The notes beneath the pieces are model-generated. The model made no database searches. It saw only the letters and a list, made by a program, of their open reading frames with translations, and was not told the origin of the DNA. From Calamus simplicifolius (taxonomy: Eukaryota; Streptophyta; Magnoliopsida; Arecales; Arecaceae), in NCBI GenBank assembly GCA_900491605.1, contig UESW01004996.1, forward strand, positions 254,467-318,466: 64,000 nt of DNA, given 5' to 3'. The position numbers were made by a program, and so were the translations under genes. Positions 23,160 to 34,921 of this stretch are shown here, piece by piece; the stretch's first letter is position 1, and every line of letters starts with the position of its first letter.

Positions 23160-24310
23160 TTCATTCTTTCATACTGGTGCATCCATAGGCTTAGTCGATG
23201 TCAAATACAAAAAAAGTGATTACTCTTAAGAATTTCATGATTCTTAGTTTCACTTTACTTTTATCTTTATTTTTGATTTTATTAAAATTGCATTTCATAT
23301 ATTTTGTCTTGGTCTTAACTGAAAATCTTAGTTTCTGATATAATTCTCTATCATTCTATTTTACGATTAATCTTGAGTTTCTAGCCTTAGTTTCATTCAC
23401 CAAGGTTATATCATTTGTGAATAGCATGCACAAAAGAATATTGTCATGATTATTTATAGTAAGCTCATCCATAATTAACACAAAAGTTAAGGACTTAGAG
23501 CTGATTCATGGTGTAAATAAATTGTACATGGAAACAAAAGGTAAGCTCATCCGCTTGTTCTCGTACTAATAACTGTTCAATGATACATGTCCTTAATCAC
23601 ATTGCTATATATAATGAAAACTCTTCTCTCTCTTGACACCTAATGTCAGATTTTTTATAAGAACTTTATCGTATTTTTTTTTCTAAAATCAATAAAAACT
23701 ATATAGAGATTTACTCTTTTTTCTCTATACTTTTCCATTAACTTGCCAAGGTGAAAAATAGTTTTCATAGTTGATGTTATTGGCATAAAACTAACTTGGT
23801 TCTTTGATATTTTTGTTCCATATATCAATTTATGTTCAATCACCCACTCCTAAAGTTTGGCTCATGAGTTTAATACCATGATAATCAGGATAATTCTGAA
23901 CATCACCTTTATTTTTATAAATTAGTATTATGGTATTCTTTCTTTATTCATTAGGTATTTTTTTGGTCTTTAAGTTCCTACAAAATAAATTAGTTAGTCA
24001 ATCAAGTTACTCCCATATCACCTAAACAGTTCTAATTCTGTCAGGTCCAACTACTTTTTTAATTTTCATCTTTGTCATAGCCTTCTTTATCTTAGATATT
24101 CTAATTTTATATGTACATTCAACATTTCTATTCTCAGCAGAACTAGTAAGGCACCCTAAAATGTTTGTCTGATTTTTGTTGAATAATTTACTAAAATAAT
24201 CTCTACATCTTTCTTTAATTGCATCCTACTTAATAAAAACCTTTTTATCTTCATCTTTATTACATTTAACCTGAGTTCTGTCTCTAACTTTTCTTTCTCT
24301 TAGTGTTGCA
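23160..24310 (-). pseudogene. LINE (non-LTR retrotransposon) reverse transcriptase relic
   Basis: Minus-strand reading, in several frames, gives successive landmarks of plant LINE reverse transcriptases: IILIYKNKGDVQNYPDYHGIKLMS, split here as IILIYKNKGDVQN then PDYHGIKLMS; FMPITSTMKTIFHL with LMEKYREKR and VFIDF; and CMLFTNDITLV. The last is the position of the usual FADD catalytic box, here FTND. There are many stops and frameshifts, and no endonuclease domain or poly(A) tail was recognised. It is an old, 5'-truncated insertion. Confidence 0.7.
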
Positions 24311-25168
24311 ATCTTACTTCTCCATGTCAAACAAACAGGTGACAAGTTTGCCTCCACCAATTTGAGCTGTTGTAAACAATTTTGCATTTTCAGATTTACC
24401 CAATGATCGGTTGCATTTATTCATAGAGGAGGATGTTAATTTCATTTGAATCATTCTGACAAGACATCTACTTCAGCGAGGGAAGCTGCATCAGGGAATG
24501 TGAAACCTGCAAATTGTTAAGGTAACGTTTCAAATGTAATGCCTTTGTGCAATCACAGTGAAGCTGTTTGTTATCAAGAGGAAAGAGAAGTGGCTTCCTT
24601 GTGAGTGAACCATGCTGTGGAGCATGTTTTCTCCTTAGATTTAACTAAGAAACTTGATGTGCTTACCATTTCACCAGGAAGATCATTGATAACTTGCACT
24701 AAAAAAAACTGCTTGTTCTTGATCTTAATGGTGTTCTTGCTGATGTTATTTTTGATTATCATAATTAATTTTATTTCAGGTTAATGTAAAACCTTAATAG
24801 GAGTACCACATATTTGCCAATATTAGGCATACACTAATCATTAATAATTTTTGAAATTTATTTGACTTTGGGCTTAGATTGGAGTAGCTATAATTATGTC
24901 CAAATTTAAATAAGTTGCTATGAAATTGAGGGAGCAAGTAGAATGCATACTCCCGGACATGCTACCATTTTTTCAGAAAATTTTTGAACGTTATTTTATT
25001 TATTATCATTTTTATAAAATTACATGATCAACAAAAAATCATGATTTCTATTTTAACGCAAAGATCATTTCTTTGATTTATAATATATCATGAAATTATT
25101 CCAAAATACAAAACGTTGGCATGACATTCACTCATTTGTCACCCCTTTTTAACTTATTTAAGATATTA
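24311..25168. other. Intergenic DNA, no gene seen
   Basis: This AT-rich sequence leads up to the second copy of the segmental duplication. I saw no repeat structure or credible ORF. Confidence 0.5.
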
Positions 25169-26884
25169 AAAAGGAAAAAAAATGGAGAATTTGAAGAGAG
25201 GAGGGACTTGTACCTGCTTCTCGAATTACTAGCATAGGTCAGGCACCAAGCCTCCTAAGCCACCATGAACCAAGCAGAACTAGGTGGTTCTGCTCGAAAT
25301 AGGTTGGTTCAGGCCAGTTCAAGGCTTGTCCCAAACTGAAGGGCCGTCGCATCTCGGTAACCAACTGGTTCAGTTGGTGTTCCCTGAACCAAGCAGTTGG
25401 AGATGGTTCAGCCATTCATTCTTTATACAATTATGGTAGCCTTAACAATTTATTACCTAATTGGGAAGATAAGTGAATCTTGGAGCTGAAGGAAACTTGG
25501 AGACTGAGTAAAAAACACTATTATTTTTCTTTCCTTTTTCTGCCACAAAGGAGCCTTTGCACCTAGTTATCTGAATATGAAGTGTCAGGAAAAGTAACCA
25601 TATAAAATAAGTTCAGGATCCATCTGATATATCATCTATGATATATGTGGTCATCTTCAAGGATTCTCTATATTTGGCTGTCTGTCTTTAGTATGAATTC
25701 GGATCTTACCATCTCTGCTGGAATGGTATCCTAGGTCTTATTTCATGCTAGTATGCTAGTTATAGGATCAGGCTTGCTTATAGCATAGTTTATAACTGTT
25801 TTTCTTTGTATATCATCTTTGTTCATAGAAAGTGAGAAATGTTATTTATTATATATTTCATCTGCAACATATTTCCTTCACTTGCATCTGCATTCCTTGG
25901 TATTTTTGCTGTTTTATTCAGGATGGATCCAAATGTGCTATCACTGGGTTTTCAACGTTTGAGAATGTGGAAATTTGAAAGAATTGGAGAAACTATGGAA
26001 CAAAGAAGACCCTGATCTTCTTCCATGGGAGAAAGGAGAGTACTTGCCATCAAATACAGTGCTGCTGAACAACTCTCCTTGCAACTAGCTGGGATTGGCT
26101 GCATAAATCATTTTTCTCTATTCAACTCTTTTCTGAGTCACCCTCTGTAATCATGTAAGAGGTCCGTATCTTTTTACTATTCTTGGCATTTATAAATGGA
26201 TTTATCACCTTTATTCACCTTTATAAGATTTTTTAGCTTTTCGGCATATCCATTTCCTTTATTGAATTGTTTGTTTGCTACACACTGCTATCTTACCATA
26301 TCACCACCATTTTTATGATGAAGGTGACAATTCTATAGTTTTTATTCTTCCACATGATCTATGTCTGTTACTCCCTTTTTCCTTGTTTTCTACAAATGTC
26401 CCTAATATTCGTAAGCAGGTCCAGGAGGAGATTTTCAAGTCTGATCAGGCCTCGGTTAGTAGAGCTTTTGGATAGTCCAAAAGTATTTTTTTTAATGGTA
26501 AAGGCACTTTTCATTGTAGGATGTTTGGTAAAAGTTTTAAAAGTGCTTTTAAAACGATGCAAAAGCTGTTAAATGCCGAACTAGAATGGCTCCAATTCAG
26601 AAGATGAGTGGGAAAGCTTTGAAATATGATAACATAATAGCAATAATAAAGCTCCGAATTATAATAAATCTTTATTATTATAATATTGTATTGTTAAATT
26701 TAATATTATAATATAATAACAATACAATAGTTCTATTATAATAAAATATAATAAATATTGGATGGAAATATTATTATAACTACAATGTAATCATGTAGTA
26801 TAAAATATGATAATATAATAATATTTCGATATTGTATATCAGATAATAATATTTTTAATATATTATAATATGATATTATTATAC

Positions 26885-27085
26885 GAGGTAGACTTGGCTA
26901 CATTTGAATGTAGCCAAATTTAAATCCAGTTACCTCTCTTATCCTTGAATCCATATATTTCACAGATCCAAAAGATGAAAAAAATGAAAAAGGTAGAGTG
27001 ACTCTGAGATCCATGTAAATCCAAGGGCGAGGGAGATGATTGGATTCTGGACTTGGCTACATTCGAATGTAGCCAAGTCTGCCTC
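26885..27085. mobile_element. 201-bp MITE with self-palindromic TIRs (copy B)
   Basis: This is the second copy of the element at 1718-1918, carried by the segmental duplication. Both TIR palindromes are preserved, and the flanking AT-rich DNA differs by small indels. Confidence 0.7.
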
Positions 27086-28915
27086 TTATTATATTATAGC
27101 ATTAATATAATTCATAAATTAAAAATAATTTATAATAATAGTTAAACAATTGGAAATACTATATAGTGGTTGTTATCATTTTTTATTATAACGGCATTTT
27201 CTTAGTTTGGCTATCAAACAAATGTTAATGTCTCACAAAATTTTAAAAATATATTTATCAAATAGGAAACATTTTTTCACAAAAGTTCTACTTGCAAAAG
27301 CTTTATTGCCTAAAACTTTACCATCAAAAGTTATACTGCAAATAGCTTTGCCAAATGGGGCCTTAGAGGGGTTAGCCATGGCTGATGTCTGCCAACATGT
27401 TTGTGTTAGCTCATTTGGCTAGTGAGCAATTACAGATGTGAATCCATCATGGACAGATTATGCATAAATTTGGGAATTATTCCTCTCCCAACTGAGAGGA
27501 CATTGATGACCTTTGAGGGTGTATCTAACGGAAGGTGACCAAATGAGAAATAAGATATGGAAAATCAATAGGAAGTGATTTGAAATTCTGAGGCTAATAA
27601 GCACCTAAACATTTCAATCACAGTGACGGAGTTCCCTGTCAACGAAACTAGAACTTGTAAGTAAACATCTAGTCTTTATCAACCTTCTTATTTTACCAAT
27701 ACTTGATGTTATAGACTCTTGATTTTTGCAGGCTGTGATTATTTTTTTCCCCTGACAAGTGTCAAAGCATTATTGTATCAAGCCTAGCAATTGACACCAA
27801 GCTGGATAACTGATTTTGCAGTATGACGGCCTGTTACTGTTTGGTAATTGAAGCTGTTGTCAACTAATGTGAAATGTCACGCATCTTCTATTCATTTTCT
27901 GGGAAAAAAACACATCTTCTATTCATTATATTTTTGAGTTCTTTGATAGAATTGTAATTTGTTCTTTGTAACAGTGATGGAGATGTTGAGTTGAATAGAG
28001 CTTGCGCTCTTACTACAAATAGGTTTTAGCATGCTATATGTTGGATTCATGAGATTATTCCAAGATTAGAGAAATGGTGGTTAGAATAATCTGAAGTCTT
28101 TTCCCTCCTTTTTAATTTCCCTTTTTATTTTACAGTAATATTCAAGGACATTACATGTTGGTGACTTGTGCAAGATTTCCATTTTTTTGCCCTGTTGCTA
28201 TATTGCCCCTGGAGGAACCGAAATTTAGGACCTCATCAGTGCTATTGTTTTGATGCTGCTGATTCCATTTGTTGAATAAATTAGCGTGGCTTGAGCTTTT
28301 TTGTCCTTCTCTGGTATAACGTTTTAATCTTTTATTGTTTGTCAACTGTGGCAATAGATGTTGAAGATTAAGATATATTCATGAAGGCAGTCTATCTGAG
28401 AGCAAATGACATTGTGCTGATTTGGTTTTTCTTTTAATTTTTTTGGAGGACCAGCTCTGTTTTGAAACTTGCAAACTAAAATTCGATCATAAGAATGATG
28501 TTGTAGAAATGAGAAGATAATATAAAATAAAGGGCTTCAGTCATGTGATAAGATCTCTTGGTATATTTTAACTTGTTTCAGGAGGGGAAAAAGTTGAAGT
28601 CATGAACAATAATTATGTGCAAGCTATACTGGAAACCTTGCAAGAAGAGTTCATAAAAAGGTAATAAATTAGACCTTGACTTTTAAATTCCTTCAGATCT
28701 TGTTTTAAAGATGTCTTGTTGGTGTTAATGCACAAGAATTACCAACACATATATGTTAATCACCACAGCTTGTTTATTGAAGTATTTTACATTAATGTTG
28801 TTACATAAACTAGAAGGAAACATGAAGCACAGTGGTAATGAAAGCTGCTCAACTTCAGCGAACAGCTTAAGCTTGGCTTAGCTAAGTTATGAGTCCATGC
28901 TTTAAGCCACCCTTA

Positions 28916-29109
28916 AGCGTCATTTGGCAAACGAAGAAGTAATTCTTCTGCCTGAGAAGTAACTAAGGAGAGAAGAATTTATTTGTATTTGGTTGGACGT
29001 GGAAAGGAAGCTTGGAAAATAGTTTTCCCTAAACTAATTATGTTTGACTATTCTTGTTTACTGGCTGGAAAATGGAAGGCTATTTTCAAATTTATCTTTT
29101 CATTATTTT
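28916..29109. mobile_element. Left part of a MITE split by the Tat elements (tentative)
   Basis: It starts AGCGTCATTTGGC directly after TTA (28913-28915). The matching right terminus appears to be CCAAACCAAATGCAAC, ending at 42609 and completed by one base after element 2 (61923), followed by TTA at 61924-61926. The right end read inward (GGTTGCATTTGGTTTGG) resembles the left end only partly, so this is a hypothesis. If right, Tat element 1 landed inside the MITE and Tat element 2 in its right terminus. The same left part lies at 3736-3929 in copy A. Confidence 0.4.
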
Positions 29110-30239
29110 TGTTACCATGGAAATTTGTTCTTCGACTCGGGTACGGTCCATCTTTGGATTCGAACATCGATCTCTTGGCCGGATGGAACCTGCAAGATAG
29201 TCCTCATGCAGAGAGTGTCGAGGGTGGCCCTCTACGGAAGATCTTTCGATGCCCAAGTCATTGGAGATTCACAACAAGCAGATATGAGAAGAAGGTTTTC
29301 GCAGAAGAGTTCCTTATGAATGGTCTCTCAAGGAGCCGGTGAGCTTGTTTGAGCTTTAATGGTTGTTTTTCTTAGTGAAAGAGTGAACATACCTGAAGAA
29401 ATTTTGAAAAGGATATTTATAGACTGTCTAAGTGTTGGCGGTTTGTTCACTTGATTTCCGAATATGTCTTAAAAGATGGAGAATCGAAATGATGGAAACT
29501 TGATTTGAATCAAGTTTGTTACAAGGCCGACGGGATTTGAATCTTGTTCGAATATGTCTTAGAAGATGGAGAATCGAAATGATGGAAACCTGATTCGAAT
29601 CAAGTTTGTTACAAGGTCGACGGGATTTGAATCTTGTTTGTTACAAGGATCGACGGCTGAAGAGGCTGGTTTGGAGCTTTGAGATTCGGTTATTCTGTTA
29701 TCTGGTTATTTATAGGCAACAGGCTATGCTTGGTTTGATATCTTTTAAGGTGACGAGAGCTGACATGGCCGGAGGGTCACATTTGGCTTTTGGCTACTCT
29801 GAGCCTGCCAAGGCATGAGGATGGTTCAGCCCTGTCAGACGGGGAGATTGTCTTTTTCTAAATACAGCGTATGGTAGATCCGAGGCCGAGGGAAGCTCTG
29901 GAGTCCAAGGTCGAGGGAGACTCTGGAGTCCAAGGCCGAGGGAAGCTCTAGAGTCCGAGGCTGAGAGGGACTGTGGAGTTCGAGGTCGAGGGGAGCTCTG
30001 GAGTCCGAGGCCGAGGAAGACTCAAGGGTCCGAGGCCAAGGCATAAGAATGGTACAGGTCTGCCGAGACGAGGAGGTGGCTTCGCTCTGTCAGAGTGGAG
30101 ATGTGGTTCGGTCTTGTCGAGATAGAAAAATTATCTTTTTTTTTAGTATGGCATTTGACAGTCGAAAATCAAAAGTGATCCTAACCTTTTTGACACGTGT
30201 ACGGATATTAATGCAATGACGGTTTTACTTCTCATCACA
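29110..30239 (-). repeat. 3' LTR of Tat element 1
   Basis: The LTR reads TGTGATGAG... on the minus strand and ends ...AACA (plus-strand start TGTTACC at 29110). Length is 1130 bp against 1019 bp for the 5' LTR. Part of the excess is a 90-bp tandem duplication seen here and in copy A but not in the 5' LTR. It contains two TATA-like boxes (plus-strand TATTTATA at 29414-29421 and 29707-29714) and short repeats of GAGGCCGAGGG(A/G)AGCTCT near 29878-30040. Confidence 0.88.
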
Positions 30240-30254
30240 TGCCCCTCACTCCCT
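30240..30254 (-). promoter_or_regulatory. Polypurine tract of Tat element 1
   Basis: The minus strand reads AGGGAGTGAGGGGCA immediately before the TG of the 3' LTR. Element 2 has AGGGAGTGGGAGGCA at the same position, and both are preceded by CTTCRGACT. This is the plus-strand DNA synthesis primer in the replication of such elements. Confidence 0.85.
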
Positions 30255-30481
30255 AGTCCGAAGCGTAGGCTCGGGCATAGGGAGTAGAATTTCAGGCGGC
30301 TTTATTCATTGGGGGAATTCAAACGGGCGAAGGGGTGCTATGGGGCTCTCATATACGTCAGGCCGCCGCTTCATCATTTCTTCCCATCGCATGAGGAGTA
30401 AACCTCTCGCCTTTCGCTGTCGGCCATTGGTGGAATGGCATGTGGCGGTGACGCATGGGGATTCTTGCCTCTTCGCAACGA

Positions 30482-30489
30482 TTTAAAAA
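30482..30489 (+). promoter_or_regulatory. TATA box of the antisense ORF, element 1
   Basis: The sequence TTTAAAAA lies in ACGATTTAAAAAGGGTTGAG, 89 bases before the ATG at 30571. Element 2 has TTTAAAA at the equivalent antisense position (60534-60540). The promoter lies between the polypurine tract and the antisense ORF and directs transcription opposite to gag-pol. Confidence 0.55.
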
Positions 30490-30570
30490 GGGTTGAGCGG
30501 TGTTGCCTTTTCCTGTGTTTTCTCTATCTCCCTCCTCAACATGCAGAACACTTTCGATCCAAGACTAAAC

Positions 30571-33456
30571 ATGGCTAGTATTTCTTCTGTTGATCTTGGA
30601 GATAAGGAGCATCTCATTGATTTGGTCTCGACGATGACCCCCATAGATTTGGAGAGGATAAGTCGGGATTACTGGTTCACAAGCGGATTACTGGTTCACA
30701 AGCAACATTCGGATGCGGATCCTCGGTCCTGAACAGAAGGTACCTGATCAATTGGAGTCGGGGGTCTTTTTCTATAAGGAAAGCTTTAAGGTGGGTCTCC
30801 GTTTTTTCCTTGATCCGCTAGTAAACAGTATAATGAGTCATTATGACATCTGTCCTACGATGATTACGCCGAATAGCTGGCGTTACATTATCGGATTCAT
30901 CTCTTTGTGCACATTTACGGGGATAAGAGCGACGATTCCTTTGTTCCGGGCCTGCAACAGTCTTATATCCTCCAAGGATTCATTTTGGCACTACATAGGG
31001 CCGCGGAAGAATTTTAAGGGTTTTTCAAAGGTTCCGACTTCTGTCAAAGGATGGAAGTCACGATTCTTTATTATTGAATGGGATGCTGAGTTCGACTTTC
31101 CTCTCCCCATGGAGCTGAACCAGCGTCTGATGTTGTCGAGGGAGGAGAAGGAGGACTTCGACATCCTTTATGGTAGCAAAGTGGTCCCAATCGATGCCCT
31201 TTTAACCGAAGAGGCACTCTACAATGTCGGGTTGAGCAGAGTCAATCACTTTCTCTATGTTTTGATGTCTTTGTAGGGATGTAACTGACCGTCTGATGAT
31301 TTGTGTGTCGTAGGGATTAGGTCTGAGTTTGGGGCTCAGATGAGAGGGATGCTTGCAATCAACTATGGTGATTCGAGCAAAAAGAAGAGTACGAAGGGTC
31401 ATCGTACTGTCTTATTGACTCCCGCGAGGGGAAAGAGGGCCAGGCTTGAGCGAAGGTCATGTTCTTTTTCTCCCTCCAGGCTGCAGCTGGCTCTGCCGAG
31501 CCATTCACAAGAATTAACTGAGTCCCGACCTTTGAGCCTGCCGAGGGAGGACGTTGCAGAGGAGCCGATCCCAGCCCCCATCCTGGCAATGGAACTTGGG
31601 GAGCTGGCACCTAGTGATGAAGCCAAAGAAGAGCGGGAGCCTGGCCATTTGCCCGAGCCAGCGGACGATGACTTCTGGGTAACGGAATTTCTTTATCCCG
31701 TGGCTGCTGACGTGCATTACCCTGAAGGGGAGGGTTCTGTAAGTCCGCGGAGGTTGAGGGAATTATTTTTCGAAGATCAGGCAGCTGCTTTTGCGGCGAG
31801 TGTTGTCCTGCCCCCGGCAGGATCCCCTCCTTGTCAGGTAGAAGAGGAAGAAGAGAGAAGAGGTTCACCAGGCGGAGAAGGAGCTCCCTCGATGAGGATG
31901 GAGGAGTTGGAGCCTTTGGGGACATCGATATGCGACGAGGAAGCTCTCCTCGATCCCTTGGGTCATGCCATCGAAGAGTTGCGATCGCGGATTGACAACT
32001 TTTTAAATATTTTTTATGCAAAAGAACATGTCATTTACCTCAAAGAAGGAGAGAACAGTCGTCGGAAAGTTGCTTTTGCGGTTGAGGGGTTCGAAATGCC
32101 TACTGACTCGGATGACTATGCGTTGATCCCTTGCCAGTACATCTTAAGGGATATGAACTCTTCTTGCATTCGAGTGAGTTTTCTTCATTTCTTTGCCTTA
32201 GCGGTTTTGTGCAGTTTTTTCGTACCTAATTGTTTGACTCTATTGTAGGTAATTCTCTTGAGCGGGTGCTCTATAAGCACTTGATCTCTACCAATGAATG
32301 CAACAGGGAGATTTCGCACGAGGTCGAGGCACTCCGTGCCATAATAAACTCGGCTGATCAGCACTCAGAGGAATTGACAAAGGTGCAAGCTGAGCTTGAT
32401 GAAGCCAGGAGGTCGGGCGAAGATGCTCGATTCGAGGTGTTACGACTTCGGGCCGAGGCGGTCGAGCTTGGGAAGGCTTGGAAAGTAGCTGATGAAGCTC
32501 GATCAAATTGATGAGGCTTCGAGGTGAGGCCCAAAAGAAAATCAACTTCCGTAATGGCAGGGCCGCTGAGAAAAAAATCCCATTTTGAGGCTTGGCTCGA
32601 GTCCCATCAGAAACAAATTTCTGATCTAACGGCCGAGCTACGTCAAGCTCGGTCCGACGGCTCCAAGGATCGGATGGACCTCGAACACGCCCGGAAGGAG
32701 ATGAGTAAGTATAAAAAAGAGAGGGAGAGGGCTCGGAAAAGAGCCAAGAAAGCGGAAGCCGAGGTTGCTTGCGATGTCAAAGAGGTATGCCTTCTTACCA
32801 CTTTCACGTAACGGTCCATTTCTCCCCATAGTTAGGACTATCTTGGCCATTTATTTCGTTTACTATTTTCTTTTCTCTAGCTAGAGAAGACTAAGGCCGA
32901 GGCGGTCGATCAAGTGAAAGCTCTGACCGAGGATTTGGCCTCGAGTCGAAAGAAGTGCTCCGAGCTTGAGCATCGGGTAGCTGAGGTAGACAATGAAATT
33001 GCTTTGGCGATTGAGAGATACAAAAGCTCGGATGAATTCGCTTGAGGGTGAATTCAATTTTCGAAGAAGGCATACCGAGTTGGAGCAAATGAGGTACGAG
33101 TGAGGGTGATCCAGGAGTACCTAGGCATTAATCTCTTATTTTTGGAGGAGAGGTATTGCTTTCCGTCGCCGATAACTGAAGTATTGGCAGCAACTCCCTC
33201 ATCCGATGACGGTGACGATGATGAAGATGCCCTTGACATTGATTTTGAAGTAGCCTTGGAAGGGGATCCAACGGAGGTTCCTCTAAAAATTACTCAGTAG
33301 GCAGAGGCTTCAAGGCCCACCGTCGAGGAGACTGAAGTTTCACAACCAATTGCTGAGGAGGACATGTCTTTGAGGCCGAGTGATGAAGGGGGTCGGCCGG
33401 ATCAGCATATTTCAGGCATTGCTGAAATTGCCTCCAAGGATGAAGCCGAGACTTAG
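30571..33456 (+). pseudogene. Antisense ORF (Tat aORF), element 1
   Basis: It is read opposite to gag-pol, between integrase and the 3' LTR. The start AACATGG (30571) is matched by AATATGG in element 2. The N-terminal part has DLERI..DY. It is followed by a conserved domain (GVFFYKESFKVGLRFFLDPL, TPNSWRYIIGF, FWHYIGPRKNF, VKGWKSRFF) of the group annotated as putative gypsy-type transposon (Transposase_28-like). After that come an acidic low-complexity stretch, Glu/Lys/Arg-rich coiled-coil segments (32260-33040) and an acidic C-terminal motif (DDEDALDIDFEVAL). Likely introns include 32178-32248 and about 32788-32880. A 19-bp tandem duplication at 30667-30704 shifts the frame, and stops follow near 32509 and 33042. 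The function of this protein family is not established. Confidence 0.75.
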
Positions 33457-33714
33457 AGATCTTTCTTTCAGCATTTTTTTTCACTTTTGTAATATAAATG
33501 ATATTATGATATGAATGAATTTGTTTGTTTTTCTTCGTGCGTCTCACTGTTTTGGCATTTGTGTGTCAGACGATCTTTTAGCTCACCCTTGTCTCACCCG
33601 AACTTAACTTATTATGAAGCCAAGTGAAGAAACTAGCTCCGTTAGATCTTAGAGAATTTTGGGATAATTTTATCAAAATCAAAGAGATCGCCCGGTCTTG
33701 CTAAGACCAGCTTG

Positions 33715-33895
33715 ATCAGATCCACCGAAACGGGGAATAACTCAGCTCTGCGAAAGTAGGAGGAATGGCTCGGCTTTGCCGAGGTAGGAGGAATGGCTCG
33801 GCTTTGCTGAGGTAAAAGGAATGACTCGGCTTGCCGAGGTAGGAGGAATGGCTCATCTTTGCCGAGGTACAGGAAGTAGTTCGAATTTGCCGAAG
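33715..33895 (+). repeat. Minisatellite 2 of element 1
   Basis: About six units of 27-31 bp carry the motif CTCGGCTTTGCCGAGGTAG with the spacer GAGGAATGG. The core is an inverted repeat CTCGGC/GCCGAG. It lies just downstream of the antisense ORF's end, and element 2 has a matching array at 56985-57235. Confidence 0.75.
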
Positions 33896-34234
33896 AGCCT
33901 TTTGTCTTTTTCAAGGCATTTATTTTACATTAATGCGTTATCTTTTTCGATGTGGTTTTGCTTTTTGTATACACCAAGCATTCAATTGCTAGTAGACTGA
34001 GCATTTTTTCTCATGGGGTTTCTGCAAATGGCTCTTTGCATTTAAGTCCTCTGATTTGATATTGAGGAAAAATCTTTAATCCTTTATTATGGTATGGGGA
34101 ATGCTTCTAGCATACCCTAGGAAGTATCGAGTCCCGTTAAAGTTTTGCCACGTGGCCTTGGATGCAACACGGCGGTCACGCCCTAAGTCCCAAAGTTCTA
34201 CTACTTCATTAATGGCCGCTCTCAATTTTATGTC

Positions 34235-34921
34235 TATAAAAAGGGGAGAGCGGGGGAATGTTAGAGCATACTCTGGAAAGCCTTCTCACTTTGTGAAAAG
34301 AAGCTTTCATGGCTTTTATCACGCTGAGGTTAAGTGTCGTGGGGTAGAGCCTTCTTCTCGAGGCTTGGCTTGGCTCGGCTCCCATGGTTGGATTGATGAG
34401 GAAGTTGCTGGGGAGCAAGTCATCATCGAGAAAGGAGTTATGGAGGTTATATGCGAAGCGCAGAAGGAGGATAGAGGTCATAAAAAGCGCATGCATGTGC
34501 TTTTTATTTGACTCTATCCGCTCATCGTGGGGCCGCGGAGACCACTGGAAATGGAATTTTTTATGGGCCATGGCTTCCCTTGGCTCTCCTTCATCGTCGG
34601 TCCTTAAATGGACGCCATTTTGGATCTCTCGGTTCATCCACCCAAGGATCCATCAGTTGGCTTCTAATGAGGAAGAAGGTTGGCAGCACCGGATCGCTTT
34701 CTTTTGTATCGTTGCCCAGCAACTCAGACAACTCGATAGAGTTATCTTTTTCGATTTCTTCAAATCATGAGCAAAAGCTATGTTGAAGCAGCGTCGTTGG
34801 TCGAACTCGCTTGTTTGAACATTTTCTTTTGTTCTTTGTGTATTTTCTGTGCTGTAATGCACTTGTAATGCCTTGCGAGGGGTTGTAACTTTTTGTAATA
34901 AACTATTATTGAAATAAAAGA
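34235..34921 (+). other. Second antisense transcription unit, element 1
   Basis: A TATA box (TATAAAAAGG, 34235-34244) is followed by about 650 bp that aligns with the minus strand of element 2 from 56600 to 55880. Shared marks are the TATA box with GGGGA(G/A)AG, a reading frame containing DEEV and VI(C/R)EAQ (34400-34470), a late hydrophobic stretch with ELACLNIFF (34795-34850), and a 3' block ACTTGTAATGCCTTG...GGGTTGTAA...TTTTGTAAT...AATAAAAGA (34861-34921) that looks like a plant poly(A) region. The frame is interrupted in both elements, so the product is uncertain. It may be a small protein or a non-coding transcript. I know of no named family for it. Confidence 0.5.
34893..34921 (+). terminator. 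Poly(A) region of antisense unit 2, element 1
   Basis: TTTTGTAATAAAC followed by GAAATAAAAGAA is preceded by repeated TTGTAA words. The counterpart in element 2 is the complement of 55884-55950. TTGTAA and AATAAA are typical near-upstream elements of plant polyadenylation sites. Confidence 0.5.

Larger units (their letters stand above)
25169..29688. repeat. Segmental duplication, copy B
   Basis: This is the partner of 1-4507, separated from it by about 20.7 kb. Unlike copy A, it continues past 29688 into the intact remainder of the left LTR of Tat element 1. Differences from copy A are scattered single bases and a handful of indels, for example an extra AAATTAAAAATAAT-type insertion near 27115. 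No gene is recognised. Confidence 0.93.
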
